This document shows positions 15,750-21,191 of a stretch of 21,191 nucleotides of DNA, piece by piece; position 1 is the first letter of the stretch; the number at the start of each line of letters is the position of its first letter. The stretch covers positions 1-21,191 of the forward strand of contig DGTA01000022.1 in assembly GCA_002394165.1 (NCBI GenBank), in the 5' to 3' direction. The position numbers and the translations under genes were made by a program. The stretch comes from Lachnospiraceae bacterium UBA4348 (GTDB lineage: Bacteria; Bacillota; Clostridia; Lachnospirales; Lachnospiraceae). The notes beneath the pieces were generated by a model. That model searched no databases. It saw only the letters and a program-made list of their open reading frames with translations, and had not been told where the DNA came from.

Positions 15750-16262
15750 TTGGCCATTAGTGATTTAATGATTAACGAGGAGATCAGGGACAGAGAAGTT
15801 CGCCTGATCGGAGCAGATGGTGAGCAGCTTGGTATCATGCCGTCCAAAGAGGCACTGCGCCTTGCCAGGGAAGCTGAACTGGATCTGGTAAAAGTAGCGC
15901 CGATGGCCAAGCCGCCGGTGTGCAAGATCATTGATTACGGTAAATATCGTTATGAGATGGCCAGGAAAGAGAAAGAGGCCAAGAAGAAGCAGAAGAGCAT
16001 CGAGGTCAAAGAAATCCGTCTCTCTCCGAACATTGATGTAAACGATCTGAATACGAAAACTGTGAATGCCAGGAAATTCCTTGAGAAGGGAAACAAGGTT
16101 AAGGTCACACTTCGTTTCAGAGGCCGTGAGATGGCGCATATGAACGCGAACCGCCATATTCTGGAAGATTTCGCGAAATCCGTCGAGGATATCGCTGTGA
16201 TCGATAAGCCGATCAAACAGGAAGGAAGGTCATTGACGATCTTTCTTTCCGGGAAGCGGTAA
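15750..16262 (+). CDS. infC: Translation initiation factor IF-3
   Basis: IF-3 binds the 30S subunit, prevents premature 50S joining and proofreads the start codon. The protein (about 170 residues) has the N-domain MINEEIRDREVRLIGADGEQLGIM, the lysine-rich linker (ARKEKEAKKKQK) and the C-domain with EIRLSPNIDVNDLNTK and KVTLRFRGREMAH. The start is not an ordinary ATG. AGGAGGTG lies at 15740-15747. TTG 15750 is 4 nt after GGAGG and ATT 15756 is 10 nt after it. ATG 15768 is too far at 22 nt. ATT would give (I/M)SDLMINEEIR, aligned with the ISKD-FIINE start of Bacillus-type IF-3. I report the TTG as the conventional choice. Confidence 0.93.
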   Translation: MAISDLMINEEIRDREVRLIGADGEQLGIMPSKEALRLAREAELDLVKVAPMAKPPVCKIIDYGKYRYEMARKEKEAKKKQKSIEVKEIRLSPNIDVNDLNTKTVNARKFLEKGNKVKVTLRFRGREMAHMNANRHILEDFAKSVEDIAVIDKPIKQEGRSLTIFLSGKR

Positions 16263-16284
16263 AAACTACTAAGGAGGAATTATC

Positions 16285-16482
16285 ATGCCTAAAATGAAGA
16301 CCAGCAGAGCTGCTGCAAAACGTTTCACAAAGACCGGAACCGGCCTGTTAAAGAGAAATAAAGCATACAAGAGCCATATCCTGACCAAGAAATCCACAAA
16401 GAGAAAGAGAAACCTCAGGAAATCTACGATCACGGATCCGACGAATGCGTCGAACATGAAGAAGATTTTACCGTATTTATAA
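16285..16482 (+). CDS. rpmI: 50S ribosomal protein L35
   Basis: The 65-residue basic protein has the family's usual length and opening (MPKMKTSRAAAKRFTKTGTG) and the KKSTKRKRNLRK core. It is a component of the large subunit. AAGGAGG (16270-16276) precedes the ATG by 8 nt. It lies in the standard infC-rpmI-rplT order, 22 nt after infC. Confidence 0.97.
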   Translation: MPKMKTSRAAAKRFTKTGTGLLKRNKAYKSHILTKKSTKRKRNLRKSTITDPTNASNMKKILPYL

Positions 16483-16507
16483 TGGAGATCGAAGGAGGGT
16501 GTAAAAA

Positions 16508-16861
16508 ATGGCAAGAATCAAAGGCGGCTTAAACGCTAGAAAAAAACATAACAGAGTCTTAAAACTGGCTAAGGGTTACAGAGGTGCCAGATCAAAACAG
16601 TACAGGATCGCCAAGCAGTCTGTCATGAGAGCTCTCACGAGCGCATACGCTGGCAGAAAAGAGAGAAAGCGCCAGTTCAGACAGCTCTGGATCGCCCGTA
16701 TCAATGCGGCAGCCCGCATCAACGGCCTTTCCTACAGCAAGTTCATGCACGGCCTGAAGATGGCTGAGATCGAGCTTAACAGAAAAGTCCTTGCCGATAT
16801 GGCAGTCAACGACGCCGAGGGCTTTGCTGCACTGGCGGAGATCGCAAAATCAAAGATCTGA
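16508..16861 (+). CDS. rplT: 50S ribosomal protein L20
   Basis: The 117-residue product reads MARIKGGLNARKKHNRVLKL, then AKGYRGARSKQYRIAKQSVM and LWIARINAAARINGLSYSKF, the standard L20 text at full length. L20 binds 23S rRNA early in large-subunit assembly and, in Bacillota, represses this operon through the leader described upstream. GAAGGAGGG (16491-16499) gives the ribosome site. It is the last gene of the operon. Confidence 0.97.
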   Translation: MARIKGGLNARKKHNRVLKLAKGYRGARSKQYRIAKQSVMRALTSAYAGRKERKRQFRQLWIARINAAARINGLSYSKFMHGLKMAEIELNRKVLADMAVNDAEGFAALAEIAKSKI

Positions 16862-16869
16862 GTGAAATG

Positions 16870-16919
16870 AGGGGTCAGACCCTTTTCGCACTTCAACGTA
16901 CGAAAAGGGTCTGACCCCT
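16870..16919. repeat. Long nested palindrome after rplT (REP/MITE-like, may act as terminator)
   Basis: A 19-bp perfect inverted repeat (16870-16888 and 16901-16919) encloses a 12-nt loop. Each arm contains its own smaller dyad, GGGTCAGACCC in the left arm and GGGTCTGACCC in the right. It starts 8 bp after the rplT stop. The sequence after the stem is TTGAATTTT, a poor U-tract, so this is not a textbook intrinsic terminator. The nested symmetry resembles dispersed palindromic elements. Confidence 0.7.
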
Positions 16920-17021
16920 TGAATTTTATCAGGTGCGGGGGCTGGATAAGGCGGTGGGGCAAAAGAGGCGCGGAAAAGGACCTCAGGCCCCAGAAAAACT
17001 TGCTTTCTCCCCAGCGGCAGA

Positions 17022-17050
17022 TATACATGTCGGTTTAGGTGTGATAAAAT
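17022..17050 (+). promoter_or_regulatory. Candidate promoter of the SH3b gene
   Basis: TATACA (17022-17027) and TAAAAT (17045-17050) are separated by 17 bp, with a TGA extension just before the -10 hexamer (TGn extended -10). It ends 28 bp before the GTG start. The -35 hexamer matches only four of six consensus positions. Confidence 0.45.
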
Positions 17051-17078
17051 ATGTGAAAATCGGAAAGGAGGAAGAGCA

Positions 17079-17522
17079 GTGGATTCTTATGAGTATTATG
17101 ACGACCCGGAACTGTATGAAAAGCAGACGGAATATGAACAGCCGCCTGTAAAACGCACAAAGAAGAGAGAAGTCTCGATTGCGCGCGTGCTTTCCGGAAT
17201 GATGTGTATGATGGCATCTTTCGCTCTTCTTCTGGCTATGTATGGGAAACTGCAGATTCCATGGCCGCAGAGCGGTCTGCCTGCGATCAGCATACTCTCG
17301 TCCGGAGAGAGTGGGGGAGGCATGTATGAAGCTACCGGAAGCGCGGTGAATATCCGCTCCGGTCCGGGTATGGAATATGATGCTTTTTCGAGAGCGCTGC
17401 AAGGGGAGACGCTTGAGTCTACCGGGAATGTTTCTTCTGACGGAGCGTGGATTGAAGTGATCTGTCCGGAGAACGGAGAGCACGGCTGGTCAAGCGCAGA
17501 CTACCTGAAGAAAGTCTCCTGA
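17079..17522 (+). CDS. Membrane-anchored SH3b-domain protein
   Basis: The 147-residue product has an acidic, tyrosine-rich cytoplasmic N-terminus (about 1-22), a basic stretch (KRTKKR, 25-30), one membrane helix (about 36-55, VLSGMMCMMASFALLLAMYG) and an extracytoplasmic bacterial SH3 domain (about 85-146). The domain shows GSAVNIRSGPGMEYDAFSRA, GAWIEV and the closing GWSSADYLKKV. Such domains usually bind peptidoglycan or stabilise envelope enzymes; no catalytic domain is present here. The GTG start (17079) is set by AAAGGAGG (17064-17071) with 7-nt spacing. It appears to be a single-gene unit between the palindrome and the tRNA. Confidence 0.85.
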   Translation: MDSYEYYDDPELYEKQTEYEQPPVKRTKKREVSIARVLSGMMCMMASFALLLAMYGKLQIPWPQSGLPAISILSSGESGGGMYEATGSAVNIRSGPGMEYDAFSRALQGETLESTGNVSSDGAWIEVICPENGEHGWSSADYLKKVS

Positions 17523-17539
17523 AAAGACGAAATTCCCTG

Positions 17540-17568
17540 TTGACTTTATGGAGACCCTCTGCTATAAT
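17540..17568 (+). promoter_or_regulatory. Promoter of the tRNA-Leu gene
   Basis: TTGACT (17540-17545) and a perfect TATAAT (17563-17568) are separated by 17 bp. The predicted start lies a few bases before the mature tRNA 5' end at 17580. Confidence 0.8.
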
Positions 17569-17579
17569 CGCATTTGTTC

Positions 17580-17663
17580 GCGGAAGTGTCGGAATTGGCA
17601 GACGAGCAAGACTAAGGATCTTGTGACCGTCAGGTCGTGTGGGTTCAAGTCCCATCTTCCGCA
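17580..17663 (+). tRNA. tRNA-Leu, anticodon AAG
   Basis: A class II tRNA folds by eye. The acceptor GCGGAAG (17580-17586) pairs with CTTCCGC (17656-17662), and A17663 is the leucine discriminator. The D-stem is TCG/CGA with GAATTGG in the loop. The anticodon stem CAAGA/TCTTG holds loop CTAAGGA with anticodon AAG at 17614-17616. The long variable arm is a GACC/GGTC hairpin, and the T-loop is TTCAAGT. The 3' CCA is not encoded (TAC follows). The anticodon would read CUU, and CUC after A34-to-inosine editing. Confidence 0.93.
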
Positions 17664-17680
17664 TACATTTTTAAAGAAAA

Positions 17681-17710
17681 GTCATCTGAGTTCATCAGAT
17701 GGCTTTTTTC
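17681..17710 (+). terminator. Intrinsic terminator after tRNA-Leu
   Basis: A 9-bp stem (GTCATCTGA, 17681-17689, with TCAGATGGC, 17695-17703, one G-T pair) closes a GTTCA loop and is followed by TTTTTTCTTT. It lies 18 nt after the tRNA. Confidence 0.85.
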
Positions 17711-17740
17711 TTTGTATTCACGCCATTTCTTGAAAGGGCG

Positions 17741-17974
17741 ATGGCAGAAGGAGAATACGGAACGCTTTACAACCGGATCAGACTAATGGAGACTGAGAAT
17801 AAAGAGATACTGATTGAGTATCAGGAACAACGTCCCGGTGTAATGAACCGTGATAATGTAAATCAGATACTTAAAGCAATACGAAAGAAAAAGGATCAAG
17901 ACAATGAATACGAAGATAGTCCGGATTATGACAGTCAGAGCCGCCTGAGTTCATCAGACGGCTCTTTGTTGTAG
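17741..17974 (+). CDS. Short hypothetical ORF, possibly a remnant
   Basis: From ATG 17741 it encodes 77 residues, MAEGEYGTLYNRIRLMET onward, with a hydrophilic helical middle (ENKEILIEYQEQ, NVNQILKAIRKKKD) and an acidic, serine-rich end. The ribosome site is poor (GAAAGGG, 2 nt before the ATG). Its base composition is visibly more AT-rich than its neighbours. The last codons run through the second look-alike terminator (17938-17970), so the true coding region may have ended earlier. It has no recognised family, and its stop abuts the convergent gene's stop. It may be the tail of a gene carried in with an insertion next to the tRNA. Confidence 0.35.
   Translation: MAEGEYGTLYNRIRLMETENKEILIEYQEQRPGVMNRDNVNQILKAIRKKKDQDNEYEDSPDYDSQSRLSSSDGSLL
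17938..17970 (+). terminator. Second look-alike intrinsic terminator
   Basis: An 11-bp stem with one C-A mismatch (17938-17948 and 17954-17964) closes the same GTTCA loop and is followed by TTTGTTG. Thirteen of its central bases, TGAGTTCATCAGA, match the terminator at 17681-17710, about 260 bp upstream. Confidence 0.7.
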
Positions 17975-18196
17975 TTACGCTATTTCTTTACCTGTCTCTA
18001 TGTCGGTTCCTTCCGGGAGTAACCCGCTGACCAGCCCGTCTTCTCCGAAGAGGGCATCCTGCACTTCTTCATCCTCAAGTAAGGCTTGTATATCATCCAT
18101 GATCCCGGAACCGGTGCTTTCCTGCGCGCAGGCTGCAGACGAAATACTCATTCCAGCCGCAAGGGCACATGCCAGAAACATCATTTTCTTTTTCAT
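17975..18196 (-). CDS. Small secreted protein with Sec signal peptide
   Basis: The 73-residue product has a signal peptide (MKKKMMFLACALAAGMSISS, about 1-25), probably cut by signal peptidase I near ACA|QES. The SAAC sequence is a poor lipobox because it lacks a leucine at -3, so a lipoprotein is less likely. The mature part (about 48 residues) is acidic, with IMDDIQALLEDEEVQDALF and GEDGLVSGLLPEG, and has no recognised domain. The start is set by AGGAGGT (complement of 18205-18211), 8 nt before ATG 18196. An upstream TTG at 18202 would overlap this spacing. Confidence 0.75.
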   Translation of the reverse strand: MKKKMMFLACALAAGMSISSAACAQESTGSGIMDDIQALLEDEEVQDALFGEDGLVSGLLPEGTDIETGKEIA

Positions 18197-18246
18197 GATC
18201 AACTACCTCCTGTCTGTATGCGTGAAACTTAATGGTATCTGTTAAT

Positions 18247-18275
18247 AGTATATCCCAGGAAAAATATACAGTGAA
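18247..18275 (-). promoter_or_regulatory. Candidate promoter of the small secreted protein
   Basis: Read on the minus strand, TTCACT (complement of 18270-18275) and TATACT (complement of 18247-18252) are separated by 17 bp. The start would be near 18240, about 45 nt before the start codon. Confidence 0.5.
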
Positions 18276-18400
18276 GCTGTGCCTGATGGCTGTTCGGCTG
18301 GCTAAACATCTTTGGGATAGACACAGGACATCGGCGGCGATAAAATATGAGCAGAGTAACTTCTGCAACACAAGCAACACAATGGAAGGAAACAGAATCA

Positions 18401-19891
18401 ATGGAATTTACGATGATCGAAACAGGATGGCTCTCGATTCTGCCGCCGCTTATAGCCATTATGCTGGCCCTGATCACAAAAGAGGTTTATTCCTCTCTTT
18501 TTATCGGCGTTTTTTCGGGAATGATCATTTATACCGTTTTCAGCGGAGGGACACTGATCTCGGCTGCGGCGCTCACGTTTGACATGATGAGCTCGAAGAT
18601 CGCGGATAATGCGTACATGATCATTTTCCTGGCGCTGCTCTGGGCGGTGGTCAAACTGGTTTCTGAATCCGGAGGAAGCTATGCCTACGGTGTGTGGGCG
18701 GGCAGCAAGATCAAAAACAAAAGGGCCGCGGCCTTTGCGACGTCGCTGCTGGGCATCCTCATCTTCATCGATGACGGCTTCAACTGCCTGACCGTGGGCA
18801 CTGTGATGCGGCCTATTACAGACAGGCTGAAGATCTCCAGGGAAAAGCTGGCCTATATCATTGATGCGACGGCGGCGCCGGTATGCATCATTGCACCGGT
18901 ATCAAGCTGGGCGGTCGCTGTGGCGAGCGAAGTGAGCGAAACGAACGGTTTTCATATTTTCCTCTCCACGATCCCGTTCAATTTCTATGCGCTGATGACC
19001 ATCCTGATGGTTTTTCTGATCTCCTTTACCGGCAGGGATTTCGGGCCGATGAAAAAGGCAGAGGAGCTGGCCGCTTCAGAGAAAAGGGCACAGACGGATG
19101 GAGAAAGTGAGAATAAAAAGAATGGGAAGGTGATCGACCTGGTGCTTCCCATTGTAACGCTGGTCATCTGCGCGATCCTCGGGATGGCCTACGTTGGCGG
19201 CTTTTTTGAGGGGACAAGCTTCTCGGAAGCGATCGGCTATAATCCGACCGCGGGATTATCGCTGGGAGCGTTCGCAGGGCTTATCTGCGCCATGCTGCTT
19301 TACCTGCCCCGCAGGCTGATGAAGCCGAAGGAGTTTATCGACTGCATCGTGGGCGGAATCGGAAATATCGTACCGCCGATGCTTATCCTGATCCTTTCGT
19401 GGACGCTGGGCGGTGTCTGCCGGCAGCTGATCGGCACCGGCGTATTTATATCCGGATTTGTGGAGAGTTCCAACCTGCCGCTGGGACTGCTGCCGTTCCT
19501 GATCTTTGTGATCGCAGCCATCATGAGCTTCTCCATGGGAACGAGCTGGGGAACCTTCGGCATGCTGATCCCGATCATTACCATGATCTGTGAGACGGAC
19601 GGGGCAGGGGCCCTGCTGATCCCGGCCCTTGGTGCGACGCTCGCGGGCTCCGTCTACGGTGATCACTGCTCACCGATATCGGACACGACGATCCTGGCCT
19701 CCACCGGGGCGGACTGCAAACATATCAGGCATGTGGAGACTCAGCTCCCCTATGCGACACTGACAGCGGTGGTTTGTGCGGTCGGTTACCTGATCGCGGG
19801 TTTCATGCTCTCGCCGTGGATCGCGCTGGCGGTGCAGACGGTCCTCATGATCGGGACGATCATGGTGATCGGCAAAAAAACGGCCGTTTGA
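18401..19891 (+). CDS. NhaC-family Na+/H+ antiporter
   Basis: The 496-residue polytopic protein has about 11-12 hydrophobic spans, starting with SILPPLIAIMLALITKEV, and a cytoplasmic hydrophilic loop rich in Glu, Lys and Ser (KKAEELAASEKRAQTDGESENKK). The family marks are FIDDGFNCLTVGTVMRP in the first half and GDHCSPISDTTILAS (420-434) in the second, the text that NhaC shares with MleN-type malate/lactate antiporters. Exchange of Na+ for H+, possibly with an organic acid, across the cytoplasmic membrane is therefore expected; the substrate is not decided. ATG 18401 follows GGAAGGA (18384-18390) at 10 nt. An in-frame ATG at 18347 would add 18 hydrophilic residues and has no site. It is monocistronic, ending at a strong terminator. 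Confidence 0.88.
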   Translation: MEFTMIETGWLSILPPLIAIMLALITKEVYSSLFIGVFSGMIIYTVFSGGTLISAAALTFDMMSSKIADNAYMIIFLALLWAVVKLVSESGGSYAYGVWAGSKIKNKRAAAFATSLLGILIFIDDGFNCLTVGTVMRPITDRLKISREKLAYIIDATAAPVCIIAPVSSWAVAVASEVSETNGFHIFLSTIPFNFYALMTILMVFLISFTGRDFGPMKKAEELAASEKRAQTDGESENKKNGKVIDLVLPIVTLVICAILGMAYVGGFFEGTSFSEAIGYNPTAGLSLGAFAGLICAMLLYLPRRLMKPKEFIDCIVGGIGNIVPPMLILILSWTLGGVCRQLIGTGVFISGFVESSNLPLGLLPFLIFVIAAIMSFSMGTSWGTFGMLIPIITMICETDGAGALLIPALGATLAGSVYGDHCSPISDTTILASTGADCKHIRHVETQLPYATLTAVVCAVGYLIAGFMLSPWIALAVQTVLMIGTIMVIGKKTAV

Positions 19892-19895
19892 CTTA

Positions 19896-19933
19896 AAAAA
19901 GACATTCCATCGAAGCCGGTGGAATGTCTTTTT
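19896..19933. terminator. Bidirectional intrinsic terminator
   Basis: A 14-bp perfect stem (AAAAAGACATTCCA, 19896-19909, with TGGAATGTCTTTTT, 19920-19933) has A-tracts and T-tracts built into its arms. It lies 4 bp after the NhaC stop and 11 bp from the end of the convergent HAD gene, and suits both. Confidence 0.9.
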
Positions 19934-19944
19934 GGCGGTATACT

Positions 19945-20745
19945 CTAAGGACGGAGTAAATGTCTGATGCGCATCAGTTCTCTTGCGATGCCGTCGTGGT
20001 CGTTATCCTCGGTCACATGGGCAAACTGTGAGCGGATCGCGTCGGGGGCATTTCCCATCACGACCCCGTATCCGACGGCGCTTAGCATATCGAGGTCATT
20101 ATAATTATCTCCGAAGGCTGCGGCCTGTGTGAGCGGGATCCCCAGATGCCGGCAACAGCAGCTGACCGCGCCGGACTTGCTCACGCCCGCGGCCATGACC
20201 TCGAGAAGGATATCCGAGGATTTGACGGCGTTGATCCCCAAAAACCGGGATTTGATCCGGCGCTCGGTCTCATCGATCGTCCCCGGATCGCAGATGCACA
20301 GGATCTTATGGACGCTCCCGCCCTCAGGGACAGAGCGGACCGTGCCTTCCTGCGCCTGGGCTTCGACGATCGCCTCCTCTCTTCGGACCTTGGGATCACT
20401 TTTATCTTTGACGATCCACTGATCGCCCGAGTAGAGGCACCAGGTCAGCGGCAGCTTCTCTGATTCGATAAAACGCAGGATCTCCTCTGCGAGGGAAGTT
20501 CCCATTCCATGCTGATAGATGATCCTTCTTTTTTCGTCCTGGATCAGGGCGCCGCTGTAGGAGATGATCGGACCTTCAAATCCGTTCTTTTTCTGGATGG
20601 GGTAGATCCCGGAAGGACTCCTGGCGGAGACGATGACGAAAGGAATATCCTTCAGTTCCAGGATCGTGCGTCTGGTGAGAGGGGTCACGACATGGGCGGA
20701 ATTTAGCAGCGTGCCGTCCACATCACTGAAAATTATCTTGATCAT
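19945..20745 (-). CDS. Cof-type HAD-superfamily phosphatase
   Basis: The 266-residue product is a class IIB HAD hydrolase. Motif I is FSDVDGTLL (6-14; nucleophile Asp8, acid/base Asp10). Motif II is in VIVSARS (37-43; Ser40). Motif III is Lys190 in GVSKSGAV. Motif IV is FGDNYNDLDML (211-221) with Asp213 and Asp217. The cap lies between about 80 and 185. These enzymes dephosphorylate sugar phosphates, flavin or nucleotide phosphates with broad range, so the substrate is open. GGAG (complement of 20752-20755) is 6 nt before the ATG. It is a single-gene unit ending at the shared terminator. Confidence 0.9.
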   Translation of the reverse strand: MIKIIFSDVDGTLLNSAHVVTPLTRRTILELKDIPFVIVSARSPSGIYPIQKKNGFEGPIISYSGALIQDEKRRIIYQHGMGTSLAEEILRFIESEKLPLTWCLYSGDQWIVKDKSDPKVRREEAIVEAQAQEGTVRSVPEGGSVHKILCICDPGTIDETERRIKSRFLGINAVKSSDILLEVMAAGVSKSGAVSCCCRHLGIPLTQAAAFGDNYNDLDMLSAVGYGVVMGNAPDAIRSQFAHVTEDNDHDGIARELMRIRHLLRP

Positions 20746-20781
20746 CTTTTTCTCCGTTTCCTGAAAAAGGTTCCTACAGGC

Positions 20782-20811
20782 AGGATATCAGACCGGAAAT
20801 GCTTTTGTCTA
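20782..20811 (-). promoter_or_regulatory. Candidate promoter of the HAD gene
   Basis: On the minus strand TAGACA (complement of 20806-20811) and TATCCT (complement of 20782-20787) are separated by 18 bp, with a TGA extension before the -10. TAGGAACC occurs on each side (complements of 20814-20821 and 20769-20776). Confidence 0.4.
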
Positions 20812-20911
20812 CCGGTTCCTAACCTAAAACTACCCGCCTTAGCGCAGTGTTCATAAAACAGTAAGACTGAAAAATGAGCACTGTTGCTATTGGGTTGGCT
20901 AAGAAAAAGTG

Positions 20912-20963
20912 AAGCGTGATATTCCATACCATTACGGTGTGGCGTATCACGCTTTTATTTTTT
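20912..20963 (+). terminator. Terminator-like hairpin with no gene upstream on its strand
   Basis: The outer stem AAGCGTGATA (20912-20921) pairs with TATCACGCTT (20945-20954). The inner stem CCATACC (20924-20930) pairs with GGTGTGG (20936-20942), with a small internal loop and an ATTAC apex. TTTTATTTTTT follows on the plus strand. On the minus strand the stem is followed by CACTTTTTCTT, so it could work in both directions. Confidence 0.75.
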
Positions 20964-21098
20964 GCCTGGATAAAAAGAAGATGCATGAATATTTACGAAC
21001 CTTTTACGCTTCACTGGTTTTGAATTTTACAACGAACTTCTACAATACCAACTGTGATCAAAGGTCAACAAATATTAGACGAATCACAGGAGGTTCGA

Positions 21099-21191
21099 AA
21101 TGAAACGTAAAATTATGAAATCATTGGCTATTGGAGTTGCGATCGTCATGACCGTCGGCTCACTTGCCGGATGTGGTAAATCCGCAGATTC
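21099..21191 (+). CDS. Lipoprotein, 3' end beyond window (probably ABC-transporter substrate-binding protein)
   Basis: Only 31 codons are present: MKRKIMKSLAIGVAIVMTVG and then SLAGCGKSAD. This is a type II signal peptide with basic n-region, hydrophobic core and lipobox LAGC, so Cys25 would be lipidated and the protein held on the outer face of the membrane. The opening is typical of Clostridia solute-binding proteins of ABC importers, but the binding domain is out of view. ACAGGAGGT (21085-21093) lies 5 nt before the ATG. It is preceded by a long leader that may include the hairpin at 20912-20963. Confidence 0.75.

Larger units (their letters stand above)
20746..21098. other. 353-bp intergenic region with RNA-like structure and no gene
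   Basis: It contains the candidate HAD promoter, an imperfect long hairpin (arms 20841-20854 and 20874-20888, with G-T pairs and one bulge), a strong terminator-like hairpin (20912-20963) and an AT-rich 135-bp leader before the final gene. The only reading frame that crosses it runs through the hairpin and has no ribosome site. It may encode a small RNA or an attenuated leader. Confidence 0.5.

Noticed and set aside
16870..16919. Plain intrinsic terminator for rplT
   Set aside because: The stem is longer and more symmetrical than needed and the following TTGAATTTT is a weak U-tract. It may stop transcription, but I list it as a repeat.
20909..21103. 64-codon plus-strand ORF before the lipoprotein
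   Set aside because: It begins inside the terminator hairpin, has no ribosome site and overlaps the true lipoprotein start.
1..21191. CRISPR array, prophage or IS element
   Set aside because: No regularly spaced repeats, transposase, integrase or phage structural genes are visible on either strand.

Overview
The window looks like a stretch of core chromosome from a moderately GC-rich member of the Clostridia, most likely Lachnospiraceae. This rests on strong AGGAGG ribosome sites, TTGACA-17-TATAAT promoters, an L20-type attenuated infC-rpmI-rplT operon, a YacP/Rae1-type nuclease domain, and a pair of large uncharacterised proteins that I recall as Pfam DUF5717 and DUF5716 families of this group. 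There is no IS element, prophage or CRISPR array.

Layout. Positions 1-4623 (+) hold the 3' part of tcdA (tRNA ct6A dehydratase), rarA (replication-fork AAA+ ATPase) and an EF-G/Tet(M)-like GTPase fused to a YacP/Rae1-like NYN ribonuclease domain. A near-consensus promoter at 4630-4658 then starts a tightly spaced block that runs to 13535 (+): nrdR, three uncharacterised genes, purB and purA. The three genes encode a 1178-residue beta-domain/alpha-solenoid protein, a degenerate Hsp70/actin-fold protein and a small TPR-like protein. The block places a nucleotide-sensing repressor and the two enzymes of AMP synthesis around an unknown three-protein module. A two-helix membrane protein (minus) overlaps the end of purA. 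It is followed by a SEC-C protein, a one-helix acidic protein and a metal-dependent amidohydrolase. Positions 15549-16861 are the infC-rpmI-rplT operon with an attenuator leader, followed by a long nested palindrome. Next come an SH3b membrane protein, a tRNA-Leu with the unusual anticodon AAG, a small AT-rich ORF between two look-alike terminators, a small secreted protein (minus), an NhaC-family antiporter, a Cof-type HAD phosphatase (minus), a structured non-coding stretch, and the first 31 codons of a lipoprotein, probably an ABC-transporter binding protein.

The two strongest candidates for undescribed biology are the GTPase-endonuclease fusion (2038-4623), which would join ribosome A-site entry to mRNA cleavage in one chain, and the pseudo-Hsp70/solenoid/TPR module (5193-10762) between nrdR and purBA. 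The purB and purA products are themselves unusual: PurB resembles animal ADSL, and PurA has altered IMP-contact residues. All family assignments come from reading motifs; no database search was run.
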